Below are positions 1-6,220 of a stretch of DNA of 7,951 nucleotides, one piece after another. The position numbers were made by a program, and so were the translations under genes. The notes under the pieces were generated by a model. The model was not told the DNA's origin. It searched no databases and saw only the letters and a program-made list of their open reading frames with translations. The DNA comes from Alphaproteobacteria bacterium (GTDB lineage: Bacteria > Pseudomonadota > Alphaproteobacteria > Micropepsales > Micropepsaceae), in the NCBI GenBank assembly GCA_028869725.1, contig JAGWRJ010000639.1, positions 1 through 7,951 of the forward strand, given 5' to 3'. The first letter of the stretch is position 1, and every line of letters begins with the position of its first letter.

Positions 1-128
1 CACAGATCGCCTTTGGCGCGGTGGTTTCGGAATTGCGTGCGCACGAAATGCCGCAGACTGTAATCTTCTGCTGTTTTCATGACGCGGACCGTGTGCGCTA
101 TCAGCAGTTGATCGACGGATTGGTTTGA
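1..128 (+). CDS. C-terminal end of a macro-domain (ADP-ribose-binding) protein, 5'-truncated
   Basis: An open frame enters from the left edge (first full codon at 3) and stops at TGA 126-128, giving 41 visible residues. The piece runs from QIAFGAVVSELRAH through PQTVIFCCFHDADRVRYQQL to the end. This matches the last helix-strand-helix of macro domains: an amphipathic helix, a hydrophobic strand of the VIFVCF type, then a D/E-rich turn with a Y and a final helix. Macro-domain proteins of the YmdB/MacroD class bind ADP-ribose or hydrolyse O-acetyl-ADP-ribose and mono-ADP-ribosyl esters in the cytoplasm. The catalytic and ligand-binding loops lie upstream of the window, so activity cannot be judged. 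The call rests on the short C-terminal pattern only. The next gene follows on the same strand after 96 bases. Confidence 0.6.
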   Translation, partial: QIAFGAVVSELRAHEMPQTVIFCCFHDADRVRYQQLIDGLV

Positions 129-224
129 CGACGGCTTTAAAGCGCGCGTGAGAGGTGGTGGATTTGTGGTGTTGCAGATGCCACCAAGATTGAGGCGCGT
201 GGAGCTGCAGCAGATGGTGCCGAT

Positions 225-1508
225 GTGATCAGGATCCTGCGGCATATACCGCACAAGACGGCGCTGCGGTTTTGGCGAAGGCGGGTCTGGCGCAGGCCAT
301 TGTGGTCACTCGCAGGCGCCCTCGTGCTCGTGCTGCCTGTGGCGGCTTTGGCTGCCCCTGAGCCTGCCTGCGTGACGCTGAGCCGGATGGTGGCAGCACA
401 GAAGCCGGGACCGGTGTTTCTTGCCAGCTATCCTACGGCATCTCAGGCCCAGCTCAAGGACACTGCCTACCTTTATGACAATGCGCTCGCTGTTATTGCT
501 CTTGTGGGATGTGCAGAGCCCAAGCTTGCGGGACGCATTGGCGCGGCAATCCTGATTGCGCAGGATCATGATCGCTTCTGGCATGACGGGCGACTGCGCA
601 ACGCCTATGTCGCCGGAGACCAGACAGCCCGGCCGGTGAAATTGCCGGGCTGGTGGGATGCAACACAGCACAAATGGGTCGAAGACGGCTACCAGGTGGG
701 AAGTGACACGGGCAATCTTGCCTTCTCTATGCTGGCTCTGCTCGCCTGTTATAAAGCGGGACTTGGTCCGCAATACCTGCAAGGTGCGGCGCGTTTGGGA
801 GCGTATCTGGCGCAGTCATTTGCGGCGCATACGCCTGCGGGGTTTACCGGGGGCACCTTCGGTGATGAACCACAGCCTGCCGTCAATAGGTGGAAGTCGA
901 CCGAGCATAATGCGGATCTGGCAGCGGCCTATCAGCGCCTGGCCGCGGCGCAGAGCGGTAAGTCCTGGCAGCTGTGGTCTGGCCGCGCCCGCCGTTTCGT
1001 GCAGTCGATGTGGCTGCCCCGATGTGGCTGCTTTGCGGCCGGTACCGGAGTGAACGGGCATCACCTTGACTACCTCGTCGCGACCGACGCGCAGATATTT
1101 CCGCTGCTGGCGATTGACGGTTTTGCCGAACGCTACGGGCCCCGTCTGACCAAAATCCTGGGGCGCCTTCACCATGACGGCGGCGTCGCCTACAGCGTTG
1201 CAGCTTCCGGTATCTGGACCGAGGGGACGGCGCAGCTCGCACTATATCGGAGGCTTCAAGGACAGTCGTTGCGAGCCCGAAAGCTGATGGATGTACTGGC
1301 CAGGAACCGCGCACCGGGTGGGAGCTATTACGCGACGGACACAGGTGCGCTCGCGACCGGCTTTGGCCTTTCGACGGATCCGTCCAAGTCCAGGGTTTAT
1401 TTTCATCTGCCGCATCTGGGAGCTCTGGCATGGGTGGCTTTGGCCGAGCGCGGATTTAACCCTTTCACGCTCGAGCACGATCTGCCTGGCCTGCAGTCGC
1501 ATCCCTGA
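225..1508 (+). CDS. Exported protein resembling an (alpha/alpha)6-barrel (six-hairpin) glycosidase
   Basis: This frame encodes 427 residues from a GTG start. Residues 1-24 are very Arg-rich, 27-41 are hydrophobic, and ALAAPEP at about 41-47 looks like a signal peptidase I site, so export to the periplasm or beyond is likely. The RRRVWRRP stretch is not a good Tat motif. The rest alternates helices with conserved-looking blocks: YLYDNALAVIAL (83-93), GSDTGNLAFSMLALLA (159-174), WKSTEHNADLAAAY (223-236), VATDAQIFPLLAI (285-297) and WTEGTAQLALYRR (331-343). Repeated helix pairs with acidic and aromatic blocks suggest a six-hairpin glycosidase-like fold. E227, D231, D288 and E333 are candidate acids, but I cannot assign a GH family or substrate. 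The start is uncertain. GTG 225 lacks a clear Shine-Dalgarno; TTG 300 is an alternative but would leave a signal peptide with no positive n-region. A glycosyltransferase follows on the same strand, fitting a role in polysaccharide handling (inference). Confidence 0.6.
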   Translation: MIRILRHIPHKTALRFWRRRVWRRPLWSLAGALVLVLPVAALAAPEPACVTLSRMVAAQKPGPVFLASYPTASQAQLKDTAYLYDNALAVIALVGCAEPKLAGRIGAAILIAQDHDRFWHDGRLRNAYVAGDQTARPVKLPGWWDATQHKWVEDGYQVGSDTGNLAFSMLALLACYKAGLGPQYLQGAARLGAYLAQSFAAHTPAGFTGGTFGDEPQPAVNRWKSTEHNADLAAAYQRLAAAQSGKSWQLWSGRARRFVQSMWLPRCGCFAAGTGVNGHHLDYLVATDAQIFPLLAIDGFAERYGPRLTKILGRLHHDGGVAYSVAASGIWTEGTAQLALYRRLQGQSLRARKLMDVLARNRAPGGSYYATDTGALATGFGLSTDPSKSRVYFHLPHLGALAWVALAERGFNPFTLEHDLPGLQSHP

Positions 1509-1555
1509 GGCAGATGTGTGGCCGGCCGATATGGACGCCGTGCTGCGCATTATGT

Positions 1556-1678
1556 ATGAATCGTAATGTCCCGGTCGCGATAGTCAGGCCAGGGCCCGTC
1601 GGCTTCAGTCTGCGGCGCTCCAACAAGGGGTTGCGACGTTTGGGATCGCGTGTTTCGACGGGGGCGTGGGGCGGGTAG
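1556..1678 (+). CDS. Doubtful 40-residue small ORF ahead of the glycosyltransferase gene
   Basis: ATG 1556 to TAG 1676-1678 encodes 40 residues, beginning MNRNVPVAIVRPGPVGFSL and rich in Arg and Gly. No Shine-Dalgarno is visible before the ATG, and I recognise no family. Roughly 70 percent of third positions are G or C, not clearly different from the neighbouring genes. The point of interest is that its stop shares one base with GTG 1678 (TAGTG), the likely start of the glycosyltransferase. That is the geometry of translational coupling, so it could be a leader peptide. It could equally be chance reading of a 170-base gap. The beginning (VAIVRPGPVG) looks like a beta-strand and loop, so a frameshifted remnant of a longer protein is also possible. 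Confidence 0.2.
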   Translation: MNRNVPVAIVRPGPVGFSLRRSNKGLRRLGSRVSTGAWGG

Positions 1679-2658
1679 TGGCGCTTAATTTGTTCTACGC
1701 CGAACCGGATCCGGATCGCTGGCTGGCGTATGATCGCTATCCCAGGCGCATCATCCGACGACTGCTGCGTGGACCTCACCTTCCTGGCGGGCAGATGCGC
1801 ATGTTCCTCAATCTTTGTCAGGGACTGGATCGGCTGGGTATTGCCTATCGGACAAATGACTATGGCTATGCGCGGCGTCATCCCAACGAGCTTGCCTGCA
1901 TAATCGGCAAGCCTTGCGTTCTGGACCGCATGGACTGGAAGAATCCGATTCTTTTTGGTGCGGCGGTTCACAGTCATCCCAGCGCCGATCCGGATTTGCT
2001 GCAGCGTCGCGATATCCGCAAGATCCTGGTTCCGGGGGAATGGATGCGTCAGATGTGCGTGCCCGTCTGGGGTGATCGGGCGTTCGTATGGCCGGTTGGC
2101 ATCGACACCGCTTGGTGGTCTCCAACCGAAACAGCCAAACGCCACGATGTTCTCCTGTATGTCAAACTACGCTGGGACCAGGACAGGGTTGTGCCAACGC
2201 TGCTGGATCCGATCCGGGCATTCCTGCAGCAAAAAGGTCTTGACGTGCATGAGATCCGGTACGGCGCCTATCGTCCAGAGGAGTATCGTGCGGCGCTGCG
2301 CGCCAGCAGGTCCATGATCTTCCTCTGCGAACATGAAACCCAGGGGCTTGCCTATCAGGAAGCTCTGTCCTGCGGGGTGCCGGTCTTTGCCTGGGACCGG
2401 GGTGGCCCGTGGACGGATCCCGAATTTTATCCTCATCGCGTAGTCTACGAACCGGTCAGCTCGGTGCCTTACTGGGACGGGCGCTGTGGCATGCGGTTTT
2501 GTGACGCCGAAGACTTTGCCCAAGGCTTTGAGATGTTCTTCGACGCGGTAAGCCGGCAGGGCTTTAGCCCACGCGACTATATTCTCGACAATCTGACGCT
2601 TGAAAAATGTGCCGGACACTATGTCGAGATTGCCCGGAGCCTGGGTGCGCAAGTCTAG
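1678..2658 (+). CDS. GT-B fold glycosyltransferase (group 1 / GT4-like)
   Basis: The product is 326 residues from GTG 1678; the frame could also start at GTG 1666, four codons upstream. Neither has a good Shine-Dalgarno and no ATG lies in frame. I prefer 1678 because the protein then begins directly with ALNLFYAEPDPDRW and the codon overlaps an upstream stop (TAGTG). The first half has a glycine-rich donor/acceptor loop, PGGQMRMFLNLCQGLDRLGI (36-55). The second half has VGIDTAWW (140-147), the link usually seen before the C-terminal Rossmann domain, then the family hallmark at 217-236: E218, E228 and CGVPV, equivalent to the E-x7-E region that holds the nucleotide-sugar. GT4-type enzymes transfer a sugar from a nucleotide donor with retention of configuration, usually on the cytoplasmic face of the inner membrane. 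No membrane segment or signal is present. Donor and acceptor cannot be told. The upstream putative secreted glycosidase suggests a polysaccharide context (inference). Confidence 0.8.
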   Translation: MALNLFYAEPDPDRWLAYDRYPRRIIRRLLRGPHLPGGQMRMFLNLCQGLDRLGIAYRTNDYGYARRHPNELACIIGKPCVLDRMDWKNPILFGAAVHSHPSADPDLLQRRDIRKILVPGEWMRQMCVPVWGDRAFVWPVGIDTAWWSPTETAKRHDVLLYVKLRWDQDRVVPTLLDPIRAFLQQKGLDVHEIRYGAYRPEEYRAALRASRSMIFLCEHETQGLAYQEALSCGVPVFAWDRGGPWTDPEFYPHRVVYEPVSSVPYWDGRCGMRFCDAEDFAQGFEMFFDAVSRQGFSPRDYILDNLTLEKCAGHYVEIARSLGAQV

Positions 2659-2674
2659 CCACATCACGCCTTAA

Positions 2675-2695
2675 GACGGTGCGCCTGGCGCCGTC
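2675..2695 (+). terminator. Hairpin in the convergent gap between the glycosyltransferase gene and pheA
   Basis: GACGGTGC (2675-2682) pairs with GCGCCGTC (2688-2695) as an 8-bp stem with one G·U wobble and a 5-base loop. It sits in the 41-base gap between two genes that end towards each other. On the plus strand no U-run follows. On the minus strand the wobble becomes an A/C mismatch and only a short TTAA follows. It may end or slow transcription from either side, but it is a weak terminator on sequence grounds. Confidence 0.35.
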
Positions 2696-2699
2696 AGCG

Positions 2700-3569
2700 T
2701 CAGGCGACCGGCATCACCTTGCGGAATTCGCTCGCGGGATAGACGCCAAGGATCGTCAGCTTGGTGGAAAAGAACTGCAGCTCTTCGAGGGCAAGGCGCA
2801 CCAGACGATCTTCGGGATGGCCTTCGATGTCGGCATAGAACTGTGTGGCATTGAATGAGCCGCCAATCTGGTAGCTCTCGAGCTTGGTCATGTTGACGCC
2901 GTTGGTGGCAAAGCCGCCCATGGCCTTGTAGAGCGCGGCGGGCACATTGCGCACCCGGAAGATGAAGGTGGTTATGACTGGGGCCCCATCATGGGGCGCA
3001 TCGTCCGCCTCGCGCGCCATGATGAGAAAGCGCGTCATGTTGTGAACTTCATCCTCGACGTCGGCCTTGAGGATCTCAAGGCCGTAGAATTCGGCGGCCA
3101 GTGATGAGGCGATAGCGGCGACACTGGGGTCCTTCAGTTCGGCAACGTGGCGCGCCGATCCGGCCGTGTCGTGCCAGTTCTGCGCCGTGAGTTTGAGGTC
3201 GCGGATGATCCGCCGGCACTGGCCGAGTGCGGGTCCTTGGCTCAAGACGGTCTTTACGCCCTCAAGCGTGGCGCCCTTGATCCCCAGCAGTTGATGGCGC
3301 ACCCGATGAAAATGTTCACCGATGATGTAGAGGCCGGCATCGGGCAGCAGATGGTGGATATCGGCAATCCGCCCGTGCAGCGAATTTTCGATGGGAATGA
3401 TGGCCAGATCCGTCTTGCCCTCGCGCACCGCATCGAGTGCCGCGTCAAAAGTGGGCGTTGGCACGCATTCGCAACCTGGCAGGGCTTCGCGGGCGGCAAG
3501 ATTGGCGTAAGCGCCGGGTTCGCCCTGGAAGGCCACGCGGCGTGCCCGGCTAAGGATTGACTGGGTCAT
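2700..3569 (-). CDS. pheA: Prephenate dehydratase (monofunctional, with ACT domain)
   Basis: This cytoplasmic enzyme converts prephenate to phenylpyruvate, with loss of water and CO2, in the last specific branch to phenylalanine. The product is 289 residues, normal for the monofunctional enzyme with no chorismate mutase domain. The catalytic PDT domain spans about 11-185: VAFQGEPGAYA (12-22), PIENSLHGRI (59-68), NWHDTAGSA (131-139) and the essential TRF motif (179-181). The ACT regulatory domain (about 198-280) carries GVNMTKLES (224-232), the counterpart of the ESRP phenylalanine-binding region, and ATQFYADIEGHPED (241-254). Allosteric inhibition by phenylalanine is therefore expected from the family. 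Its ATG overlaps the kdsB stop by four bases (ATGA) and has no strong Shine-Dalgarno, so translation is probably coupled to kdsB. The gene ends convergently against the glycosyltransferase gene. Confidence 0.97.
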   Translation of the reverse strand: MTQSILSRARRVAFQGEPGAYANLAAREALPGCECVPTPTFDAALDAVREGKTDLAIIPIENSLHGRIADIHHLLPDAGLYIIGEHFHRVRHQLLGIKGATLEGVKTVLSQGPALGQCRRIIRDLKLTAQNWHDTAGSARHVAELKDPSVAAIASSLAAEFYGLEILKADVEDEVHNMTRFLIMAREADDAPHDGAPVITTFIFRVRNVPAALYKAMGGFATNGVNMTKLESYQIGGSFNATQFYADIEGHPEDRLVRLALEELQFFSTKLTILGVYPASEFRKVMPVA

Positions 3570-4300
3570 GGGCGGCTGAGGTGGGTTCGGGCCTTTGCGA
3601 GATCGGCGTCAGTATCGACACTCAAGGGCACACTGTCCACGCGCGCAATGGCGATTTGCATGCCTGCTTCGAGCGCGCGCAGCTGTTCGAGCTTTTCACG
3701 CTGCTCGAGGGCAGACGGGGGTAGCCCCACAAAGCGTGACAGGGCCGGCCGCCGGAAGGCGTAAATTCCGACGTGATGGTAACAGGGGCCGTCACCATGA
3801 GGCACGCGTGCCCGCGAAAAGTAGAGCGCGCGACCGCGCAGGCCCGTGGCGTCCCACACAATCACGGGCTTGACCACTGACGGGTTGTCGGCCTCTTCCT
3901 CGTCCTCGATTTCCGCCGCCAGGGTTGCGAGGTCGGCTCCAGTTGGGGCCAATGCGTCCACCACAGCGCGAATATGGGCCGGATCTATGGCCGGCAGATC
4001 GCCCTGGAGGTTGACCACCACATCATGCAGCCCCTCAGGATCGACCACCTCCACTGCGGCGTGGACACGGTCGGTGCCAGACGCAAGCTCGGGGGAGGTG
4101 AGCACCGAGCGTCCGCCCGCTGCGGTGACGGCAGCTGCGATTTCGGGCTCGGCAGCGGCAACGATGACCGGACCCAGTCCGGCGGCCATCGCCTGGCGCC
4201 ACACGCGTACGATCATGGGCGTTCCTGCGATATCGGCCAGGGGTTTGCCGGGCAGGCGCGAGGATGCCATGCGCGCCGGGATCACGATGATCGGGTTCAT
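3566..4300 (-). CDS. kdsB: 3-deoxy-manno-octulosonate cytidylyltransferase (CMP-Kdo synthetase)
   Basis: KdsB activates Kdo with CTP to give CMP-Kdo and pyrophosphate, the donor used to build the inner core of lipopolysaccharide; it acts in the cytoplasm. The product is 244 residues, the usual family size. The N-terminus IPARMASSRLPGKPL (7-21) is the nucleotide-binding signature. LASGTDRV (72-79), VNLQGDLP (96-103) with metal-binding D101, HHVGIYAFRR (175-184), LEQREKLEQLRALEAG (198-213) and SVDTDADL (227-234) with the second metal Asp (D229) all fit KdsB. QGDLP replaces the enterobacterial QGDEP, which I take as a lineage variant rather than a defect. The start is supported by AGAGG seven bases upstream on the minus strand. 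It overlaps pheA by four bases and is divergent from the cytochrome c gene; kdsB-pheA next to a cycM-like gene is a known alphaproteobacterial arrangement. Confidence 0.97.
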   Translation of the reverse strand: MNPIIVIPARMASSRLPGKPLADIAGTPMIVRVWRQAMAAGLGPVIVAAAEPEIAAAVTAAGGRSVLTSPELASGTDRVHAAVEVVDPEGLHDVVVNLQGDLPAIDPAHIRAVVDALAPTGADLATLAAEIEDEEEADNPSVVKPVIVWDATGLRGRALYFSRARVPHGDGPCYHHVGIYAFRRPALSRFVGLPPSALEQREKLEQLRALEAGMQIAIARVDSVPLSVDTDADLAKARTHLSRP

Positions 4301-4342
4301 GCGGATGCCTCTTGCTCAAACATTTTCTGTGTCCCAGTTCAG

Positions 4343-4446
4343 CCTTGCGACGCTTCGCCGCAATGACGCCCAACCTTGCCCGGGTAATGTCCGGTCAGCC
4401 TGTGGGGGGTGGTGCGATGAGGCCAAGCGTCATCCCTTTCGCAAGG
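4343..4446. repeat. Nested inverted repeat with a REP-like hairpin between kdsB and the cytochrome c gene
   Basis: Two pairs of perfect arms are nested. CCTTGCGA (4343-4350) is complementary to TCGCAAGG (4439-4446), and ATGACGC (4363-4369) to GCGTCAT (4427-4433). In addition 4345-4363 forms its own hairpin: TTGCG pairs with CGCAA, one mismatch, two more pairs, then a CTT loop. The compact shape and GTCATTGCG-like wording on the minus strand resemble dispersed REP-type elements of proteobacterial genomes. A second copy of the element in opposite orientation, decayed in its middle, would explain the nested arms. It lies in the divergent promoter region, so it could also hold regulatory sites. 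Only one locus is visible, so dispersal is unproven. Confidence 0.45.
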
Positions 4447-4479
4447 ACGGCGGTAACACGGCGTCTGCCGTTTTGAAAT

Positions 4480-4483
4480 GGAG
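4480..4483 (+). promoter_or_regulatory. Ribosome binding site deciding the cytochrome c start
   Basis: GGAG lies nine bases before ATG 4493. It overlaps the alternative upstream ATG 4478, which has no such site, so translation most likely begins at 4493. Confidence 0.65.
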
Positions 4484-4492
4484 CGCGACGAT

Positions 4493-5119
4493 ATGGATTC
4501 CTGGGAGTGGAACAAGATCGCTGGGGCCGTCCTTGGTACACTGATCTTTGTTATAGTCGTGGGCCTTGTGGCGCACGCGGTTTATCAAGTGCCCGAGCCC
4601 GCGAAGCCTGGCTATATCGTGCCGGGCGTGAAGGTAGCGAGTTCAAGCCATGTTCGGGCCAAACCCAAGGCCGAACCATTGCCCGACTTTGCCACAGCCA
4701 TTCCTGCGGCGAACCTCGAGCATGGCGAGAAGCTCGCCGAGCGTTGTGCCGCCTGCCACGACTGGGCGAAGGGTGGCCCCAACAAGATCGGTCCCAACCT
4801 GTATGACATTCTCGGCAACAAGCGCGGTGTTGATCGCAACGGGTATGATTTCTCGGCGGCGATGAAGGCCAAAGGCGGGACCTGGACCTACGCGGAGCTG
4901 TTCCGCTTCCTGCGCGACCCGCAGGAGTACATCCCTGGTACCAAGATGACCTTTCCTGGTCTGCCCAATCCGCAGGACCGGCTGGATGTGATCAAGTTCA
5001 TCCGCACCTGGGCAGACACGCCCTATCCTCTGCCGCCGCCGGCCGCCACGACCAAGGCTGGCAGCACCAAGGCTACAAAGGCGCCGCAAGCGGCCGACAC
5101 CAAGGCCAAGGCACACTGA
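4493..5119 (+). CDS. cycM: Membrane-anchored class I c-type cytochrome (CycM-like, cytochrome c552 type)
   Basis: The product has 208 residues. Residues 9-30 form a single transmembrane helix used as an uncleaved anchor (MDSWEWNKIAGAVLGTL is typical of this family). A Pro/Lys-rich linker follows, then a periplasmic cytochrome c domain. Haem attaches at CAACH (85-89), with H89 as one axial ligand and M152 in PGTKMTFPG (148-156) as the likely second. KIGPNLYDILGNKRG (98-112) is the conserved stretch after the haem site. Residues 184-208 are a low-complexity Thr/Lys/Ala tail. In Bradyrhizobium and relatives CycM carries electrons from the bc1 complex to an aa3-type oxidase. The same respiratory role is expected here from family and context, and maturation needs the Ccm system encoded elsewhere. 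An ATG at 4478 is in frame but lacks a Shine-Dalgarno. The gene is divergent from kdsB and is followed by a strong hairpin. Confidence 0.9.
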   Translation: MDSWEWNKIAGAVLGTLIFVIVVGLVAHAVYQVPEPAKPGYIVPGVKVASSSHVRAKPKAEPLPDFATAIPAANLEHGEKLAERCAACHDWAKGGPNKIGPNLYDILGNKRGVDRNGYDFSAAMKAKGGTWTYAELFRFLRDPQEYIPGTKMTFPGLPNPQDRLDVIKFIRTWADTPYPLPPPAATTKAGSTKATKAPQAADTKAKAH

Positions 5120-5125
5120 CGCAAA

Positions 5126-5159
5126 GCCGCCGCAACCGCTGCGAACCGGTTGCGGCGGC
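5126..5159 (+). terminator. Strong hairpin after the cytochrome c gene, probable transcription terminator
   Basis: GCCGCCGCAACCG (5126-5138) and CGGTTGCGGCGGC (5147-5159) form a perfect 13-bp stem with an 8-base loop, starting six bases after the cytochrome stop codon. There is no clean U-run; the downstream bases are AGGTGCGTTATTTC. It may be an intrinsic terminator of the U-poor kind common in GC-rich genomes, or a 3'-end stabiliser. It separates the cytochrome gene from the ghrA-like gene, which probably has its own promoter. Confidence 0.7.
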
Positions 5160-5197
5160 AGGTGCGTTATTTCGCGCTTGATCCCGTTTGGCTTTGC

Positions 5198-5204
5198 GGA
5201 GAGG
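5198..5204 (+). promoter_or_regulatory. Ribosome binding site deciding the ghrA start
   Basis: GGAGAGG ends seven bases before ATG 5212. It rules against the in-frame TTG at 5188, which would place this site inside the coding sequence. Confidence 0.75.
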
Positions 5205-5211
5205 TTGGTGC

Positions 5212-6159
5212 ATGGCCGACCCCATTACGCTGCTGTTGGACGTTCCATCCGGGTGGGCCGGTCACTGGGCCGGTCCTTTGTCCGAACTGCTGCCAGGGGC
5301 ACGGCTGCTGCGGCAGGATGAGGGACCGATCGACACTGCCAGGGTCGACTACCTGATCACGTTCAGGCCGCGCAAAGGCCTGATCGCATCGCTGGCCAAT
5401 TTAAAGGCAGTGTTCTCCCTGGGAGCTGGGGTGGACGGCATCCTCGCGGATCCGGATTTTCCACGTGACATACCCTTGATGCGCTTTGTGGATCGCAGCC
5501 TGAGCCGCGAGCTTGCTCAGTATGTCGTGATGCATGTGCTGATCTTTCACCGCGGCCAGCGCTACTTTGACGCCGCCCAGGCCATGAACAAATGGCGTCA
5601 GCGGCCGCTGCTGCGACCCACGGAAGACACACGCATTGGCATTCTCGGCATGGGTGAAATCGGGACCATGTGTGCCGAACGCCTGCGCGATCTGGACTTT
5701 CCCGTCACCGGATGGAGCCGCACGCGCAAGTCCGTAACGGGTGTGGAAAGCTTTTCCGGAGCAGGGGAACTGGCTCCGTTTTTGGCCCGCAGCGACATTC
5801 TTGTGTGTCTTCTGCCGCTGACGCCCGAAACCAAAGGCATTCTCAACGCCAAGACCTTTGCACTGCTGCCCAGGGGTGCCTTCGTCATCAATGCCGCGCG
5901 CGGGGGCCATCTGATCGAGGCGGACCTTGTTGAGGCGATCGATACCGGCCATCTGGCGGGCGCGACACTCGATGTCTTTCAGCACGAGCCATTGCCCGCT
6001 GATTCAGTGCTGTGGAACCATCCCAAGATCACGGTGACCCCGCATATTGCAGCGATTACCGATCCGCGTGCTGCGGCCCGGGCGATCAGCGAGGGCATTA
6101 CCGCGCTCGAACGCGGTGAACCGGCGGCCCATCGCGTCAACATTGCGCGTGGATATTAA
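5212..6159 (+). CDS. ghrA: Glyoxylate/hydroxypyruvate reductase A (D-2-hydroxyacid dehydrogenase family)
   Basis: The product has 315 residues, close to the length of E. coli GhrA. This cytoplasmic enzyme reduces glyoxylate to glycolate and hydroxypyruvate to glycerate. The substrate-binding half includes LKAVFSLGAGVDGI (64-77). The nucleotide-binding Rossmann core begins GILGMGEIG (143-151; G146, G148, G151). WSRTRK (168-173) after the second strand has the Ser/Arg pattern that favours NADPH over NADH. Family catalytic residues are present: R230 in NAARGG, E259 in DVFQHEPLP and H278 in TPHIAAI. The fold and catalytic triad are certain; the exact substrate is inferred from overall similarity to GhrA rather than to SerA or LdhA. 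It stands alone between the cytochrome hairpin and chpT. Its stop codon TAA lies inside the first half of a CtrA-type box. Confidence 0.85.
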   Translation: MADPITLLLDVPSGWAGHWAGPLSELLPGARLLRQDEGPIDTARVDYLITFRPRKGLIASLANLKAVFSLGAGVDGILADPDFPRDIPLMRFVDRSLSRELAQYVVMHVLIFHRGQRYFDAAQAMNKWRQRPLLRPTEDTRIGILGMGEIGTMCAERLRDLDFPVTGWSRTRKSVTGVESFSGAGELAPFLARSDILVCLLPLTPETKGILNAKTFALLPRGAFVINAARGGHLIEADLVEAIDTGHLAGATLDVFQHEPLPADSVLWNHPKITVTPHIAAITDPRAAARAISEGITALERGEPAAHRVNIARGY

Positions 6160-6170
6160 TCGTTCCTTAA
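6156..6170 (+). promoter_or_regulatory. CtrA-type binding site upstream of chpT
   Basis: TTAA (6156-6159), seven bases, then TTAA (6167-6170) is a perfect match to the full CtrA consensus TTAA-N7-TTAA; the base after the second half is G rather than the preferred C. It ends 54 bases before the chpT ATG. In CtrA-activated promoters this box overlaps the -35 region, which would put the transcription start near 6195 and leave a short leader (inference). The first half overlaps the ghrA stop codon. The core motif is symmetric, but chpT is the only gene it could serve. Confidence 0.7.
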
Positions 6171-6183
6171 GTGAGGGGCGTCA

Positions 6184-6188
6184 GATTC
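6184..6188. promoter_or_regulatory. GANTC (CcrM-type methylation) site in the chpT upstream region
   Basis: GATTC lies 14 bases after the CtrA-type box and 36 bases before the chpT start, where a -10 element would be expected. In alphaproteobacteria CcrM methylates the adenine in GANTC, and GcrA recognises such promoters. Only six GANTC sites were found in the whole window by eye, so one here is notable. Confidence 0.5.
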
Positions 6189-6214
6189 ATCGCTTGCACA
6201 CCAAGACCTCGCCC

Positions 6215-6220
6215 GGAGAG
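6215..6220 (+). promoter_or_regulatory. Ribosome binding site deciding the chpT start
   Basis: GGAGAG is correctly spaced before ATG 6225 (six bases from GGAG). A longer frame from GTG 6171 exists, but it would translate this site and the region just downstream of the CtrA box, so it is rejected as the start. Confidence 0.75.

Noticed and set aside
134..148. Palindrome GCTTTAAAGC next to GCGCGC after the macro-domain gene, with TTGACG at 125-130, considered as a promoter or operator
   Set aside because: No -10 element at a fitting distance from TTGACG, and a single 10-base palindrome is expected by chance at this scale.
112..228. A frame ending in ATGTGA that overlaps the GTG start of the glycosidase-like gene, considered as a coupled upstream gene
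   Set aside because: It overlaps the macro-domain end, has no Shine-Dalgarno for its internal ATG codons, and yields only a 16-residue peptide from ATG 178.
883..1431. A 182-codon minus-strand frame opposite the glycosidase-like gene
   Set aside because: The translation is Arg/Ser/Pro-rich without domain motifs, typical of an antisense shadow. The plus frame has a signal peptide and conserved-looking blocks.
1685..1699. TTAA near the glycosyltransferase start, considered as a second CtrA box
   Set aside because: The second half seven bases later is TACG, not TTAA. The match is a half-site inside coding sequence.
1465..2145. A 226-codon open frame on the minus strand
   Set aside because: It lies opposite the end of the glycosidase-like gene and the first half of the glycosyltransferase gene. 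Its translation shows no recognisable motif, while the plus-strand frame has clear GT-B features. It is a by-product of GC-rich codon use.
3846..4544. A 232-codon open frame on the plus strand across kdsB and the divergent gap
   Set aside because: Its first two thirds are antisense to well-conserved kdsB codons and give a Ser/Thr/Ala-rich low-complexity protein. It then runs out of frame into the cytochrome c gene.
5188..5211. A TTG start giving the GhrA-like protein eight more residues
   Set aside because: The extension would contain the GGAGAGG ribosome binding site used by ATG 5212.
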